From the NCBI RefSeq assembly GCF_030815485.1, contig NZ_JAUSWV010000002.1:434001-498000 (forward strand): a stretch of 64,000 nt of DNA, in the 5' to 3' direction. Positions 9,898 through 18,114 of the stretch are shown here, piece by piece (the first letter of the stretch is position 1; each line of letters begins with the position of its first letter). Below the pieces are notes generated by a model, which was not told the origin of the DNA, made no database searches, and worked only from the letters and a program-made list of their open reading frames with translations. Source of the stretch: Streptomyces rishiriensis (GTDB taxonomy: Bacteria > Actinomycetota > Actinomycetes > Streptomycetales > Streptomycetaceae). The position numbers and the translations under genes are program-made.

Positions 9898-10731
9898 TCA
9901 CCCCAGCCGACCAGCCGGTGAGACGTCATCGACGTAGCGGGCGAACTCCCACGGGTCGTGCGCGGAAAAGACCTCGACCTGATCGCCATGGTCGCGGATC
10001 AGTTCGCGTAGGCGGGCCTGCGTCCCCAGCCGCAGGTCACGAGAGACCTGCGAACCGGTCTGAACGATGTCGAGCAGCGGGTGGACCTCCCTCGAACCAT
10101 CGATCTCGCGGTGGTAGTAGTACGCATCGCCGCAATGCAGGAGCCATCGATCACCGTCCTGGACAGCGATGCCGGTGTGGCCTGCGGTGTGGCCCCCCAG
10201 GGGAATGAGTTTGATCTCTTGGGGCAGCCCCTTCGGCTGCACGGCGGAGAAGCCGAACCACTGTTCGCCGGAGTCGGGTTCGGAGGCGTAGGTGATCCAG
10301 CGGGGCTCGTGTGCCCAGTGGGCCGGCCGGTAGCGGAAGCTGGGAGCCTGAGAACGGGCCGCATCGAGTTCGGACGCGAGGACGTGGACGTCGGCGCCGG
10401 GAAAGTCGGGCAGTCCACCGCTGTGGTCGACATCGAGGTGGGTAACGATGATGTGCCGAACGTCGGACGGCCTGTGGCCCAGTCGGGCTATCTGCCGGAC
10501 GGCTGTCTCCTCCTCGTCGAGCGCCGGCTGCGCCATCGCGACCCAGTCCGCGCCGAGGGTTCCGCGCGGATCCCGGACGTCGCCGAGGCCGAGGCCGGTT
10601 TCGACCAGCACGAGACCGGCGGTGCTGGTCTCCATCAGCAGACAGTGGTTTACGGCAGGTGCGGGGCTCGGACCGTCGTAGGTTGCTTCGATCGTCAGAA
10701 CCGATCCGCAGTTCAAGTGGTGAATCCTCAT
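9898..10731 (-). CDS. Metallo-beta-lactamase-fold hydrolase
   Basis: A 277-residue MBL-fold hydrolase. The metal-binding signature HLDVDH is at residues 98-103 (HxHxDH with Asp at the second position), followed by GGHTAGHTG, HCGDAYYY and SAHDPWE, which supply the remaining ligands. The family includes lactonases, glyoxalase II-like and other metal-dependent hydrolases; the substrate cannot be assigned. The ATG at 10731 lies at the edge of a 47-base gap shared with a divergent MerR gene, so it is probably the regulated target of that protein. Confidence 0.9.
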   Translation of the reverse strand: MRIHHLNCGSVLTIEATYDGPSPAPAVNHCLLMETSTAGLVLVETGLGLGDVRDPRGTLGADWVAMAQPALDEEETAVRQIARLGHRPSDVRHIIVTHLDVDHSGGLPDFPGADVHVLASELDAARSQAPSFRYRPAHWAHEPRWITYASEPDSGEQWFGFSAVQPKGLPQEIKLIPLGGHTAGHTGIAVQDGDRWLLHCGDAYYYHREIDGSREVHPLLDIVQTGSQVSRDLRLGTQARLRELIRDHGDQVEVFSAHDPWEFARYVDDVSPAGRLG

Positions 10732-10746
10732 GCCGACTAGGCTGCT

Positions 10747-10766
10747 ACTTGAACTGCGCTTCAAGT
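10747..10766. promoter_or_regulatory. MerR-type dyad operator
   Basis: A perfect ACTTGAA-N6-TTCAAGT dyad lies in the 47-base gap between the MBL and MerR genes, 12 bases before the merR GTG. Its place between divergent starts is typical of MerR-family operators, which sit between the -35 and -10 elements. Confidence 0.8.
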
Positions 10767-10778
10767 CAAGGAGGTTGG

Positions 10779-11237
10779 GTGGACCCATCGCTGCTGGACA
10801 TCGCTGAGGTTGCCGAGACGTCCGGGTTGGCGCCCTCGGCACTGCGCTTCTACGAGAAGAAGGGCTTGATCACCTCCGCAGGACGCAATGGGCTTCGCCG
10901 TACATACATGCCGGAGGTACTGGAGCGCCTGGCGCTGATCACGTGCGCACGGAGCGCAGGATTCTCGCTGGCCGAGATCGGCCGGTTCGTGGTGGCGCGA
11001 CCCTCCGATGCGGACCTGCGCGTACGGATGGCCGCCAGAGCACGGGATCTCGATGAGCAGGTCAGCAGACTCACGCGGCTCCGCGACAGTCTCCGCCACG
11101 CGGCCGTCTGCGACTACGAACCGATCGTTGACTGCCCCGACTTCAAACGTGCCGTCGGGGAGGTATCCACACCGGCAACCGACCCGAGCGAGACCGCCCC
11201 CCTGACCGTCGAGACGCAGGCTCCCCAGGCCCGGTGA
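10779..11237 (+). CDS. MerR-family transcriptional regulator
   Basis: A 152-residue regulator with an N-terminal winged HTH (IAEVAETSGLAPSALRFYEKKGLI, residues 7-30, is the MerR signature in pieces) and a dimerisation helix around residues 75-105. Two cysteines sit in a CDYEPIVDCPDF segment near residue 115. They do not match the four-cysteine SoxR cluster motif, so sensing is probably not by a SoxR-type Fe-S cluster. The GTG at 10779 follows AAGGAGG at 10768-10774. It is divergent from the MBL hydrolase across an operator and probably activates that gene. Confidence 0.9.
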   Translation: MDPSLLDIAEVAETSGLAPSALRFYEKKGLITSAGRNGLRRTYMPEVLERLALITCARSAGFSLAEIGRFVVARPSDADLRVRMAARARDLDEQVSRLTRLRDSLRHAAVCDYEPIVDCPDFKRAVGEVSTPATDPSETAPLTVETQAPQAR

Positions 11238-11241
11238 CGGC

Positions 11242-11264
11242 GGAGGGGCGCCTTACGCCCCTCC
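11242..11264 (+). terminator. Hairpin after merR
   Basis: A perfect 9-bp stem (GGAGGGGCG / CGCCCCTCC) with a 5-base CCTTA loop begins 5 bases after the merR stop codon. Confidence 0.85.
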
Positions 11265-11402
11265 ATCGCTCACTGACCCGCGACGGGCGCCCGGCCCTGC
11301 TCGCCTCTTGGTGCCTGGCCTCCTGAAAGGCGCTGCACCGAACATGCCGGGAAGCGGGCAGCGATCCGATCACGCTCAGGGGCTGGGTAAATGATCTGCC
11401 GG

Positions 11403-11429
11403 CTCCTCGGCGCCCCTTGTGGCGAGGAG
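11403..11429 (-). terminator. Probable hairpin after the LysR gene
   Basis: CTCCTCG pairs with CGAGGAG across a 13-base loop that can pair further. It lies about 70 bases downstream of the minus-strand LysR stop. It is weaker than the other terminators here. Confidence 0.45.
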
Positions 11430-11496
11430 TTCGCTCTGGTCGATGACGGCTCGGAGGGGCCTGACGAGGCTGGGGACGATCAAACCGACCCCGACT

Positions 11497-12429
11497 TCAG
11501 GGGCGGGCCGCCCTCAGTTCTCGGATCAGGGCGCGGACGGAGACGCTGGAAGCCTGTTCCGGAGTGGTGACGTAGCCCACGGAACGGGTCGGACGCCCGG
11601 GTCCGAGATCGGTGATCTCGATGCCGTCCGGTGCTTCGTTCAGCGAGAGCGCCGGCATGATCGCCATACCGAGACCGCGGCTCACCATCGAGAGCACCGC
11701 TCCGTCGTCCTCGGCCAGGACGGTCGCCTTCGGAATCCAGTCCTGTCCGGCCCACCACCGGCGGGTGTGGGAGCCGCAGTTCTCGTGCCAGTCCACCAGC
11801 GGCAGGGAGCGCGGGGCGGGGTGGCCGGCCGGGTGCACCAGCGAGTAGGGATCCTCGATGAGTACGTCGCCGATGAGCCCAGCGGGCACGGGCGACGTGG
11901 CGCCGACGGTCGCGATGCCCACGTCCGCGCGCCCCTGGACGACCTCGCCTGCGGTGCCCACACCCAGCTCGCGGACGACATGCACCTCGGGTTCGATGCC
12001 GGGGTGCCGGGCGGTGAGGCGCTCCAGGACGGGCGGCAGCAGGAAGAGGGCGGCGCTACGGAAGGCGGCGATGCGCAGCGGACCGGTGACCGTGCCCCGC
12101 TCCGCGCCGCGGGCCTCTGCGGCCAGAGTGTCCAGGAGCCGCAGGACCCGGCGGGCGTGGGCGGCAGCGATGGCACCGGCTGCGGTCGGCGTCGCGCCCT
12201 TGCGGCCCCGCTCGAAGAGGACTGCTCCGACCTTGCGTTCCATCCCGCGCATGGAGTGCGAGACAGCGGACTGGGTCAGCCCGAGGACCCTGGCGGCCGC
12301 CGAGAACCCACGCTCGCCGTCGACAGCCACAAGGATGCGGAGCTCGTGCGGGGCGAGGTCCGTGGCGGCGGTCGGAGTGGGCGCGGGGAATGCAGTGGCT
12401 GCGGCTGGCATAGCGGGTCCCGTCTGCAT
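11497..12429 (-). CDS. LysR-family transcriptional regulator
   Basis: A 310-residue LTTR. The winged HTH (residues ~25-85) reads FSAAARVLGLTQSAVSHSMRGME, slightly split from the standard AAxxLxxSQPAxSxxI pattern. A periplasmic-binding-like effector domain follows. The start is the ATG at 12429. A medium-chain reductase gene is divergent across 83 bases that contain inverted repeats overlapping this start, so autoregulation and control of the reductase are likely. The inducer is unknown. Confidence 0.9.
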   Translation of the reverse strand: MQTGPAMPAAATAFPAPTPTAATDLAPHELRILVAVDGERGFSAAARVLGLTQSAVSHSMRGMERKVGAVLFERGRKGATPTAAGAIAAAHARRVLRLLDTLAAEARGAERGTVTGPLRIAAFRSAALFLLPPVLERLTARHPGIEPEVHVVRELGVGTAGEVVQGRADVGIATVGATSPVPAGLIGDVLIEDPYSLVHPAGHPAPRSLPLVDWHENCGSHTRRWWAGQDWIPKATVLAEDDGAVLSMVSRGLGMAIMPALSLNEAPDGIEITDLGPGRPTRSVGYVTTPEQASSVSVRALIRELRAARP

Positions 12430-12442
12430 CTATGAGGGCCCT

Positions 12443-12465
12443 TCATGGATCGGCCCGTTCCATGA
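12443..12465. promoter_or_regulatory. Candidate LysR operator
   Basis: TCATGGA and TCCATGA form a 7-9-7 inverted repeat; an adjacent imperfect ATGAgGGCCCttCAT palindrome overlaps it upstream. Both lie between the LysR start and the reductase start, as expected for LTTR recall and activation sites. Confidence 0.55.
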
Positions 12466-12512
12466 GCGCAACCCACTCCCCGGTCTCCGCATTCCTCCGT
12501 ACGGTCACCGTC

Positions 12513-13517
12513 ATGACCGAGACCGCGTTCGCCGTGCACCAGACCGCCCGCCCCCATGGCTTCCCCACCCCCCGCCACTTCGCCTTCGTCGAGTCCCCGA
12601 TGCCGGAACCCGGCCCGGGAACGGCGCTGGTGGAGAACCTGTTCTGGTCGGTGGACCCCTACCACCGCGAAATGATGGACGCGGACTTCGCGCTCAACGC
12701 TCCCCTGGAGGGCCGCACCCTCGGCCGGGTCGTAGACTCCCGCCATCCGGCGCTCCGCGAGGGCGAGATCGTCTTCCACCGGCAGGGCTGGCGCACCCAC
12801 ACTGTCGTCACCCCCGACGAGGCACGTGCTGTCCCCCACTTCGACGGCGTACCGCTCTCCGCGCACCTGAGCATCCTCGGGGGCACCGGCCTGACCGCCT
12901 ACGTCGGCCTCACCCGCATCGCCGAGTTCCGCGAGGGGCAGGACATCTTCGTCTCGGCGGCGGCCGGCGGTGTGGGCACGGCCACCGGGCGGCTCGCCAG
13001 GCTGATGGGCGCTGGACGGCTGGTCGGCAGCGCGGGCAGGCCGGAGAAGGCCGCCTACCTGACCGAACACGTCGGCTACGACGAGGTCTTCGACTACCAC
13101 TCGGGGCCGGCGGCCGAGCTGCTCGCCCAGGCGGCGCCCGACGGAATCGACCTCTACATGGACAATGTCGGCGGCGAGCACCTCGAAGCGGCGATCTCCT
13201 CGCTGCGTGAGTACGGGCGGATCGTGCGGATCGGCACGATCTCCCAGTACAACAGCACCGGTACGCCCTATGCCCTGCGCAACCTTCCCGACATCGTCGA
13301 GAAGAGCCTGCGCATCGATGGCTTCCTGGTCCGCAACTACCTTGATGTCCAAGAGGAGTTGTACGAGTTCGTCGTACCGCACCTGCAGAGTGGACGCATC
13401 ATGCTCGACGAGACCGTGGTCGACGGCTTCGACGGCATCGTGGACGGGTTCCTGGGGATGCTGCGGGGCGAGAACCGGGGCAAGATCATCGTGCGGGCGG
13501 CCGGGGCGGACGTCTGA
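12513..13517 (+). CDS. Medium-chain NADP-dependent oxidoreductase (CurA/PTGR-like)
   Basis: A 334-residue MDR protein without the structural zinc cysteines. The N-terminal LVENLFWSVDPYHREMM segment is the CurA/prostaglandin-reductase signature, and AAAGGVGTATGRLARLMGA is the glycine-rich NADP loop. Members reduce alpha,beta-unsaturated carbonyls and quinones. The ATG at 12513 was chosen by family length; two in-frame upstream ATGs exist and there is no strong ribosome site. It diverges from a LysR regulator. Confidence 0.85.
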   Translation: MTETAFAVHQTARPHGFPTPRHFAFVESPMPEPGPGTALVENLFWSVDPYHREMMDADFALNAPLEGRTLGRVVDSRHPALREGEIVFHRQGWRTHTVVTPDEARAVPHFDGVPLSAHLSILGGTGLTAYVGLTRIAEFREGQDIFVSAAAGGVGTATGRLARLMGAGRLVGSAGRPEKAAYLTEHVGYDEVFDYHSGPAAELLAQAAPDGIDLYMDNVGGEHLEAAISSLREYGRIVRIGTISQYNSTGTPYALRNLPDIVEKSLRIDGFLVRNYLDVQEELYEFVVPHLQSGRIMLDETVVDGFDGIVDGFLGMLRGENRGKIIVRAAGADV

Positions 13518-13640
13518 CGGACCGGGGCTGGCCGGCGCATGCGGTTGGCCTCGGCCGACGGGAACGCGTGCCGGTGCTGGCCGAACTGGTTGCGGCCGAA
13601 AGCCGATCCCCGGCCCAGCTCGCTCTCGGGATCGACCGGC

Positions 13641-15068
13641 TCACTTCCTCCTCTGCTCGAAGAGCCAGTCCCGGATTCCTTCGATCGTGTAGGCGGCCCG
13701 CCAGGTGCAGACGTGGTTGTCGACGGAGTTCTCCTGCAGGTCGGGCCACACCACCGTCCCCTTCTTCAGCGCCACGAAGTTGACCGGGGTCTTCTTGGCC
13801 CGCATCTGAGCGGCGTACGGGGCGAACTGCGCGGGCGTGAGCTGGCCGTCCCAGACGGCGCGGCTGATCTTGGCGCCCTCCTTCTCGATGGCGTCCATGA
13901 TGCCGGTCATGCCGGGGTAGGCCTGTTCGTCGCCCTGCGACACCACGGCCCAGATCTTCTGCGTGGCCAGCGGTTTGACCTGGGAGAGGTCGTCCCACTG
14001 GCCGGCTACGAGGAAGGAGGCGGCGAAGAGGTCGGGATAGGTGAAGTCGAGCGCGATCGACGTGATCGTGCCACCGGACTGGCCGGTGGTGTACAGACGC
14101 TTCCTGTCGATGCTGTACTTGCCGGTCAGCGAGTCGATCAGCCCCTTGATGGTCTTCAGGGCCGGTGCGTTGCCGTCGCTGCCCTCATCGTCCTCGCCGG
14201 TGAACTGCGGTGCGAGGACGAAACACTCGTGCTTGGCCTGCTCCGACGGCGTCGCCCAGACGACGGCCCCGAGCCCCTGGGTCAGCGTGATGAGCGGATT
14301 CGTACTCGCCGTGCCCCCGTCGTGCATGAACAACACCAGGGGATACGACTTCGACCTGTCGTAGTTCTTCGGCACGAACAGGTTGTACTGCAGAGACCTG
14401 CCGGTGTCGGCGTCCGTGTACTTCAGCTGCTGGAAGTCGTCGACGATCAGGTTGTCGACTTTGCTCGTCGTGATCGCCGCGCTGTTCGCGGCGTACGCGT
14501 CACCGCCAGTGGTGGTCACCGTGCCGACCTGGGTCACCTCGGCCGACGCCGTCTTCAGCGTGGGACTCTTCATGCCCCCGCCTCCGCCCGGGCCCCCGGA
14601 CGGAGAGCCCGGCGGCGAGACGGTCGCGGACGACGACGGCGAAGCCGAGGTCGAGGCGGTGGGCTGCTGCGAGGAGGACGACGAGCCCGAGAAGCCGTCC
14701 TCGTACAAGCGGGCCGCCTCGTCCATGAGCGACAGCTCGATGACGACGTATCGACCGCTGACCCCGTGTCCCGCCTTCGCCGCGGCGGTATTGGCGTAGA
14801 CGTTGGTCACGGTCCTGTCGGTGACCTTGAACGAGGCCGGCGACAGCTTCGACGCGTCGATCTCTGTGTCGTACTCGAGGGCTACGGTGGTGAGCTTCTG
14901 CCCGTCGCCGAACACCTCGGTGATGGCCGTGCCCTCGACGATGTGGCCAGAAGCAGCGGCCAGTTGCGCCCCGGCGACGCTGGTACGCGCCGATCCGGAG
15001 GAACAGCCGGCCACGGCGGGAACCGCACCTGCGGCGACGATTCCGGCAAGGAGACTCCGGCGTTTCAC
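13641..15068 (-). CDS. Exported lipoprotein alpha/beta-hydrolase (PHB-depolymerase/esterase-like)
   Basis: A 475-residue exported hydrolase. The N-terminus has a twin-arginine KRRSLLAG followed by a hydrophobic stretch and the lipobox AVAGC, so lipidation is expected on Cys22. Residues ~30-125 resemble an Ig-like esterase N-domain. A Ser/Thr/Pro/Gly linker covers ~127-168. The catalytic alpha/beta domain contains LVLFMHDGG and the nucleophile elbow GQSGG (Ser331). Similar Streptomyces proteins are called poly-ester or PHB-depolymerase-family esterases. The GTG at 15068 follows GGAGG by 9 bases. It is divergent from a second exported hydrolase with which it shares a promoter motif. Confidence 0.8.
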   Translation of the reverse strand: MKRRSLLAGIVAAGAVPAVAGCSSGSARTSVAGAQLAAASGHIVEGTAITEVFGDGQKLTTVALEYDTEIDASKLSPASFKVTDRTVTNVYANTAAAKAGHGVSGRYVVIELSLMDEAARLYEDGFSGSSSSSQQPTASTSASPSSSATVSPPGSPSGGPGGGGGMKSPTLKTASAEVTQVGTVTTTGGDAYAANSAAITTSKVDNLIVDDFQQLKYTDADTGRSLQYNLFVPKNYDRSKSYPLVLFMHDGGTASTNPLITLTQGLGAVVWATPSEQAKHECFVLAPQFTGEDDEGSDGNAPALKTIKGLIDSLTGKYSIDRKRLYTTGQSGGTITSIALDFTYPDLFAASFLVAGQWDDLSQVKPLATQKIWAVVSQGDEQAYPGMTGIMDAIEKEGAKISRAVWDGQLTPAQFAPYAAQMRAKKTPVNFVALKKGTVVWPDLQENSVDNHVCTWRAAYTIEGIRDWLFEQRRK

Positions 15069-15108
15069 TGATCTCTTCCTCCCTTGGTACCTCGACACTC
15101 TCGCGGTG

Positions 15109-15142
15109 ACCTTAGGTACGCTCCGGAATTATCGTCAACAAT
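15109..15142 (-). promoter_or_regulatory. Promoter of the lipoprotein hydrolase with operator-like motif
   Basis: On the minus strand TTGACG (15138-15133) and TAAGGT (15114-15109) are separated by 18 bases and lie ~40 bases before the GTG. The -35 is embedded in ATTGTTGACGAT (15142-15131), whose complement recurs in the divergent promoter 300 bases away. A near-copy, TCGACGATA, overlaps just upstream, resembling GntR/FadR-type operators. Confidence 0.6.
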
Positions 15143-15422
15143 ATCGTCGACTAAATAGCGAACTCACAGCAGATACAGATCCTGAGGTTTGGCCCGTCCA
15201 GGGATCAGCCGCCCTTCCGGTGACCGCATGGCCCTACCGGTGCGCTCCGGCGCGGTGCGGGGCGGCCGGCTACACGACTCCGAGGGCGGGGCCGATCACG
15301 CCGAGGCCGAGGGCCGGCGCTACCGGCCGGCCATGCCCGGCGCGGTGTCCTGCGCCCCGGCGGGACGTAGCTTTGAGCCGCCCGTGAGGTCCTGTGCGTC
15401 ACCCATGAAACGAGGATGATCG
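15143..15422. other. Central part of the divergent hydrolase intergenic region
   Basis: About 280 bases between the two promoters. The left third is unusually AT-rich for the window; the rest is GC-rich and carries no recognisable gene. Its length suggests the two promoters are not face to face but could be joined by DNA looping. Confidence 0.5.
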
Positions 15423-15452
15423 TTGGCATCATCGTCAACAATTCTCTACGTT
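15423..15452 (+). promoter_or_regulatory. Promoter of the tannase-like gene with shared motif
   Basis: TTGGCA (15423-15428) and TACGTT (15447-15452) are spaced by 18 bases. The spacer contains ATCGTCAACAAT at 15431-15442, the same 12 bases found at 15131-15142. A GATGAT-N7-ATCATC dyad overlaps the -35. A regulator bound here would cover the promoter. Confidence 0.55.
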
Positions 15453-15523
15453 CACAGGAGCGGATCACCCGGTCCGCGCTGATCTGTGAGCACCGGCGGG
15501 ACACTTCCGGAGAGGGCGTCAAG

Positions 15524-17158
15524 TTGAAGCACAAGGCCATCAAGCGTAGGTCGGTCGTTCTGGGAATCGGTGCGACCGCCGGTGTCGCGGCGGTCGGCGG
15601 CATCGCCGTCAGCGCGCAGGCGTCGAGCGAGACCGCCTCCGACTCGTCGTCCTCCTCGGACGGCCTGGTCTTCGATCCGGACGCATACACCGAGATCGCA
15701 ACGACCCTGACGGACACCGACGGCACCACCCACGACGTGACCTACCACTTCTGGAAGGCCATCCCGTACGTCTCCAAGCCGGTGGACGAGAAGTACCAGA
15801 GCCTGATCGTCAGCGTGCCCGTCGAGATCGACGGCAAGGCCGTGGACGCCTCCAACGCTCCCATCGTCCTGTCCAACGTCATCGCCGGTTACGTCGAGTC
15901 CTCCGTGGCGGCCGCCACCGGGATCGGTGGCGCGGTGGGGGCCGGAGGACCCCCTGGCGGCGGCAACTCCCCCGCGCCGGCGTCTCCGTCGGCATCCGCC
16001 ACCGCGCCGGCCACCCCCACCGCGCCCAGCGGCGGCGGGGCCGCGGCCATGCCGCAGATGGCCCTGCTGGCCGGCTACGTCGTCGTCGAGCCGGGCGCCC
16101 GAGGCCGCACCACCACCAACTCCGCCGGCGAGTACTACGGCACGGCCCCGGCAGCGATCGTCGACCTCAAGGCGGCCGTGCGGTATCTGCGGGCCAACAA
16201 GGGCCGCGTTCCCGGCAACACCGACCGGATCGTCTCGGCGGGCGTGAGCGCGGGCGGCGCCCTGTCCGCGCTGCTCGGCGCGTCCGGCGACAGCCCGCTC
16301 TACGACGAACTCCTCAAGGAAATCGGTGCCGCCGACGCCTCCGACGCGATCTTCGCCACCGGTGCCTGGTGTCCGATCACCGACCTGGAGCACGCCGACG
16401 GCGCCTACGAGTGGAACTGGGGCGGCAACGTCACCCAGTCCACCGGGAAGGTCGTCGACCAAACGGTGTCCAAGGATCTCCAGTCAGAGTTCGCCGACTA
16501 CCAGGCGAAGTTGAAGCTGCGCGGCCTGAAGGGCTCGGGCTTCGGCGCGCTCACGGCCCGCAACTACGACGACTACCTGGTCACGCAGTACCTGGAACCC
16601 TCGGCCACCGCCTACCTCGCCGATCTGTCGGACTCCGAGCGCGAGACCTACCTGGCCAAGAACACCTTCATCACCTGGAAGAACGGCAAGGCGACCTTCA
16701 CCTGGGACGACTTCCTCACCCACGTGGGCGCCCGCAAGAAGACCGCCCCGGCCTTCGATGCCTTCGACCTGTCGGCCGGCGAGAACAACGAGTTCGGCAC
16801 GGGCACCACCAAGGCCCGCCACTTCACCGCGTACGGCGCCAGGAACGACACGACGGGCCTGACCACCAGGCGCGTCGCGCATGACATCCCCGAGAAGCTC
16901 GACCTGATGAACCCGATGTACCACCTCGTGGAGAAGGCCAACCCGAAGCGGACGAAGCACTGGTGGATCCGCCTCGGCACCAACGACACCGACACCTCGC
17001 ATGTCATCTCCGCGAACCTGGCGGCGGCCGCGGCGGGCCTCGACGACGACGTCAACCACCTCTACTACTGGGACCAGGGTCACGGCGCCAACATCGACCT
17101 GCCCGACTTCGTGACCTGGATCGCCAAGGTCACCGGCTACAAGGGCGCGAAGAAGTAG
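15524..17158 (+). CDS. Tat-exported subtype-B tannase-like alpha/beta-hydrolase
   Basis: A 544-residue secreted hydrolase. The twin-arginine IKRRSVVLG and a hydrophobic core to SAQA (residues 7-33) form a Tat signal. The catalytic elbow GVSAGGA (Ser242) sits after LLAGYVVVEPGARG, and the region around LRANKGRVPGNTDRI resembles bacterial tannases/feruloyl esterases of the TanB type. The candidate acid is in LGTNDTDTSH and the histidine in DQGHGAN. A Gly/Pro/Ser/Ala linker (~135-175) interrupts the fold before the nucleophile, as in the divergent partner. The TTG at 15524 follows GGAGAGGG by 7 bases. It probably cleaves plant phenolic esters outside the cell. Confidence 0.8.
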   Translation: MKHKAIKRRSVVLGIGATAGVAAVGGIAVSAQASSETASDSSSSSDGLVFDPDAYTEIATTLTDTDGTTHDVTYHFWKAIPYVSKPVDEKYQSLIVSVPVEIDGKAVDASNAPIVLSNVIAGYVESSVAAATGIGGAVGAGGPPGGGNSPAPASPSASATAPATPTAPSGGGAAAMPQMALLAGYVVVEPGARGRTTTNSAGEYYGTAPAAIVDLKAAVRYLRANKGRVPGNTDRIVSAGVSAGGALSALLGASGDSPLYDELLKEIGAADASDAIFATGAWCPITDLEHADGAYEWNWGGNVTQSTGKVVDQTVSKDLQSEFADYQAKLKLRGLKGSGFGALTARNYDDYLVTQYLEPSATAYLADLSDSERETYLAKNTFITWKNGKATFTWDDFLTHVGARKKTAPAFDAFDLSAGENNEFGTGTTKARHFTAYGARNDTTGLTTRRVAHDIPEKLDLMNPMYHLVEKANPKRTKHWWIRLGTNDTDTSHVISANLAAAAAGLDDDVNHLYYWDQGHGANIDLPDFVTWIAKVTGYKGAKK

Positions 17159-17173
17159 CCCCGGTACAGCCAA

Positions 17174-17210
17174 CCGCCCGCCCGGGCCGGTCGGGGGCTC
17201 GGGCGGGCGG
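17174..17210 (+). terminator. Hairpin after the tannase-like gene
   Basis: A perfect 11-bp stem (CCGCCCGCCCG / CGGGCGGGCGG) with a 15-base loop, 15 bases after the stop codon. Confidence 0.85.
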
Positions 17211-17289
17211 ATCCGTGCGTATCGCCGGGTCCCGGACCAGAGGCCACAGCGGACGGCGGCCGGACATCGCTGCCCGAGGGGACGAGCAT

Positions 17290-17530
17290 GGTCAGTACGG
17301 CAGTGGCCTCCCCCCGTCGCCCGGCGTCTGACCGGCCCACACGCCGCCACCTGCGTGCCGTGTCGGGGCCGACCGCGGTGGTGAGGACCACGACCGAGCC
17401 GGGGCGCAGGGCCTCGGCGGCGCCGTCCGTGCCGAACAGCGCGCCCTCGGCCTCGGCCTGGTCGTCGCGTACGGCGAGCAAGACGACGTGGGCGTCACGG
17501 GCGGCCTCGGCCGGAGACAAGGGAACGTGG
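17290..17530 (-). pseudogene. Remnant of a 3-hydroxyisobutyrate/L-threonate dehydrogenase-type gene
   Basis: The minus strand encodes SPAEAARDAHVVLLAV, then ALFGTDGAAEALRPGS and VVVLTTAVGPDTARR. This is the middle of the NAD-binding domain of beta-hydroxyacid dehydrogenases, which normally have ~290 residues. The flanking catalytic parts are missing or out of frame and there is no start. The fragment abuts a decayed dehydrogenase on the other strand, suggesting loss of a small sugar-acid catabolic locus. Confidence 0.6.
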
Positions 17531-17953
17531 AGACGGAGAGCGTCCTGATCGACGCGATGTCCGCGACGTTCGTGCTGAAGCCGGAGGACTCGTCGGTGGG
17601 TGGTCGCCTCCAACCTGAACGCGGACATCCTCCCCGACCTCGACAGCGCCCTGGCCGGCAACCTGGGCCTCGCCGCCAGCGCCAACCTCAACCCCGGGCG
17701 CCGCTTCCCCCGCATGTTCGAACCCGTCCACGGGGCTCCGCCGAGGACATCGCGGGCCAGGGGCCGGCCAACCCGATCGGCGCGGTCGGCAGCGCCGCGC
17801 TGATGCCGGAGCACTTCGGCCTGCCCGACCGGGCGGCCCGTGAACAAAGCCATGGAGGCGACGACGGGCGCCGGCATCCTCACCCGCGACGTCGGCGGCA
17901 CGGCCACCACGGAAGACGTGGTCAAGGCCCTCATCGACGCGCCGACCCCCTGA
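17527..17953 (+). pseudogene. Remnant of a tartrate/isopropylmalate dehydrogenase-type gene
   Basis: Three frameshifts break an otherwise clear C-terminal half of an isocitrate/isopropylmalate-type dehydrogenase. The pieces in order are ESVLIDAMSATFVLKPED, ASNLNADILPDLDSALAG with FPRMFEPVHG, EDIAGQGPANPIGAV, and NKAMEATTGAGILTRDVGG ending at 17953. The EPVHG and GQGxANP motifs are diagnostic. The order of pieces is preserved, so decay is recent. Tartrate or D-malate dehydrogenase is the likely original function. Confidence 0.8.
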
Positions 17954-18114
17954 CGGCGGGTGCGTCGGCATCTCCCTCGGCCGCCGGTGGAGATCCGAAG
18001 GGGAAGGCGAGGTGGCGAAGGGATCACTCCCGCGCGACGCCCACTTTCGCGGCCGCGCCCTCGTGCGTACGACGCGCGGATCGTCCGATGAGGGGCGTGG
18101 CCGCGCGGGTGGGC

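Noticed and set aside
10779..11237. SoxR assignment for the MerR protein
   Set aside because: The operator resembles SoxR-type dyads, but the protein lacks the clustered four cysteines for the [2Fe-2S] centre.
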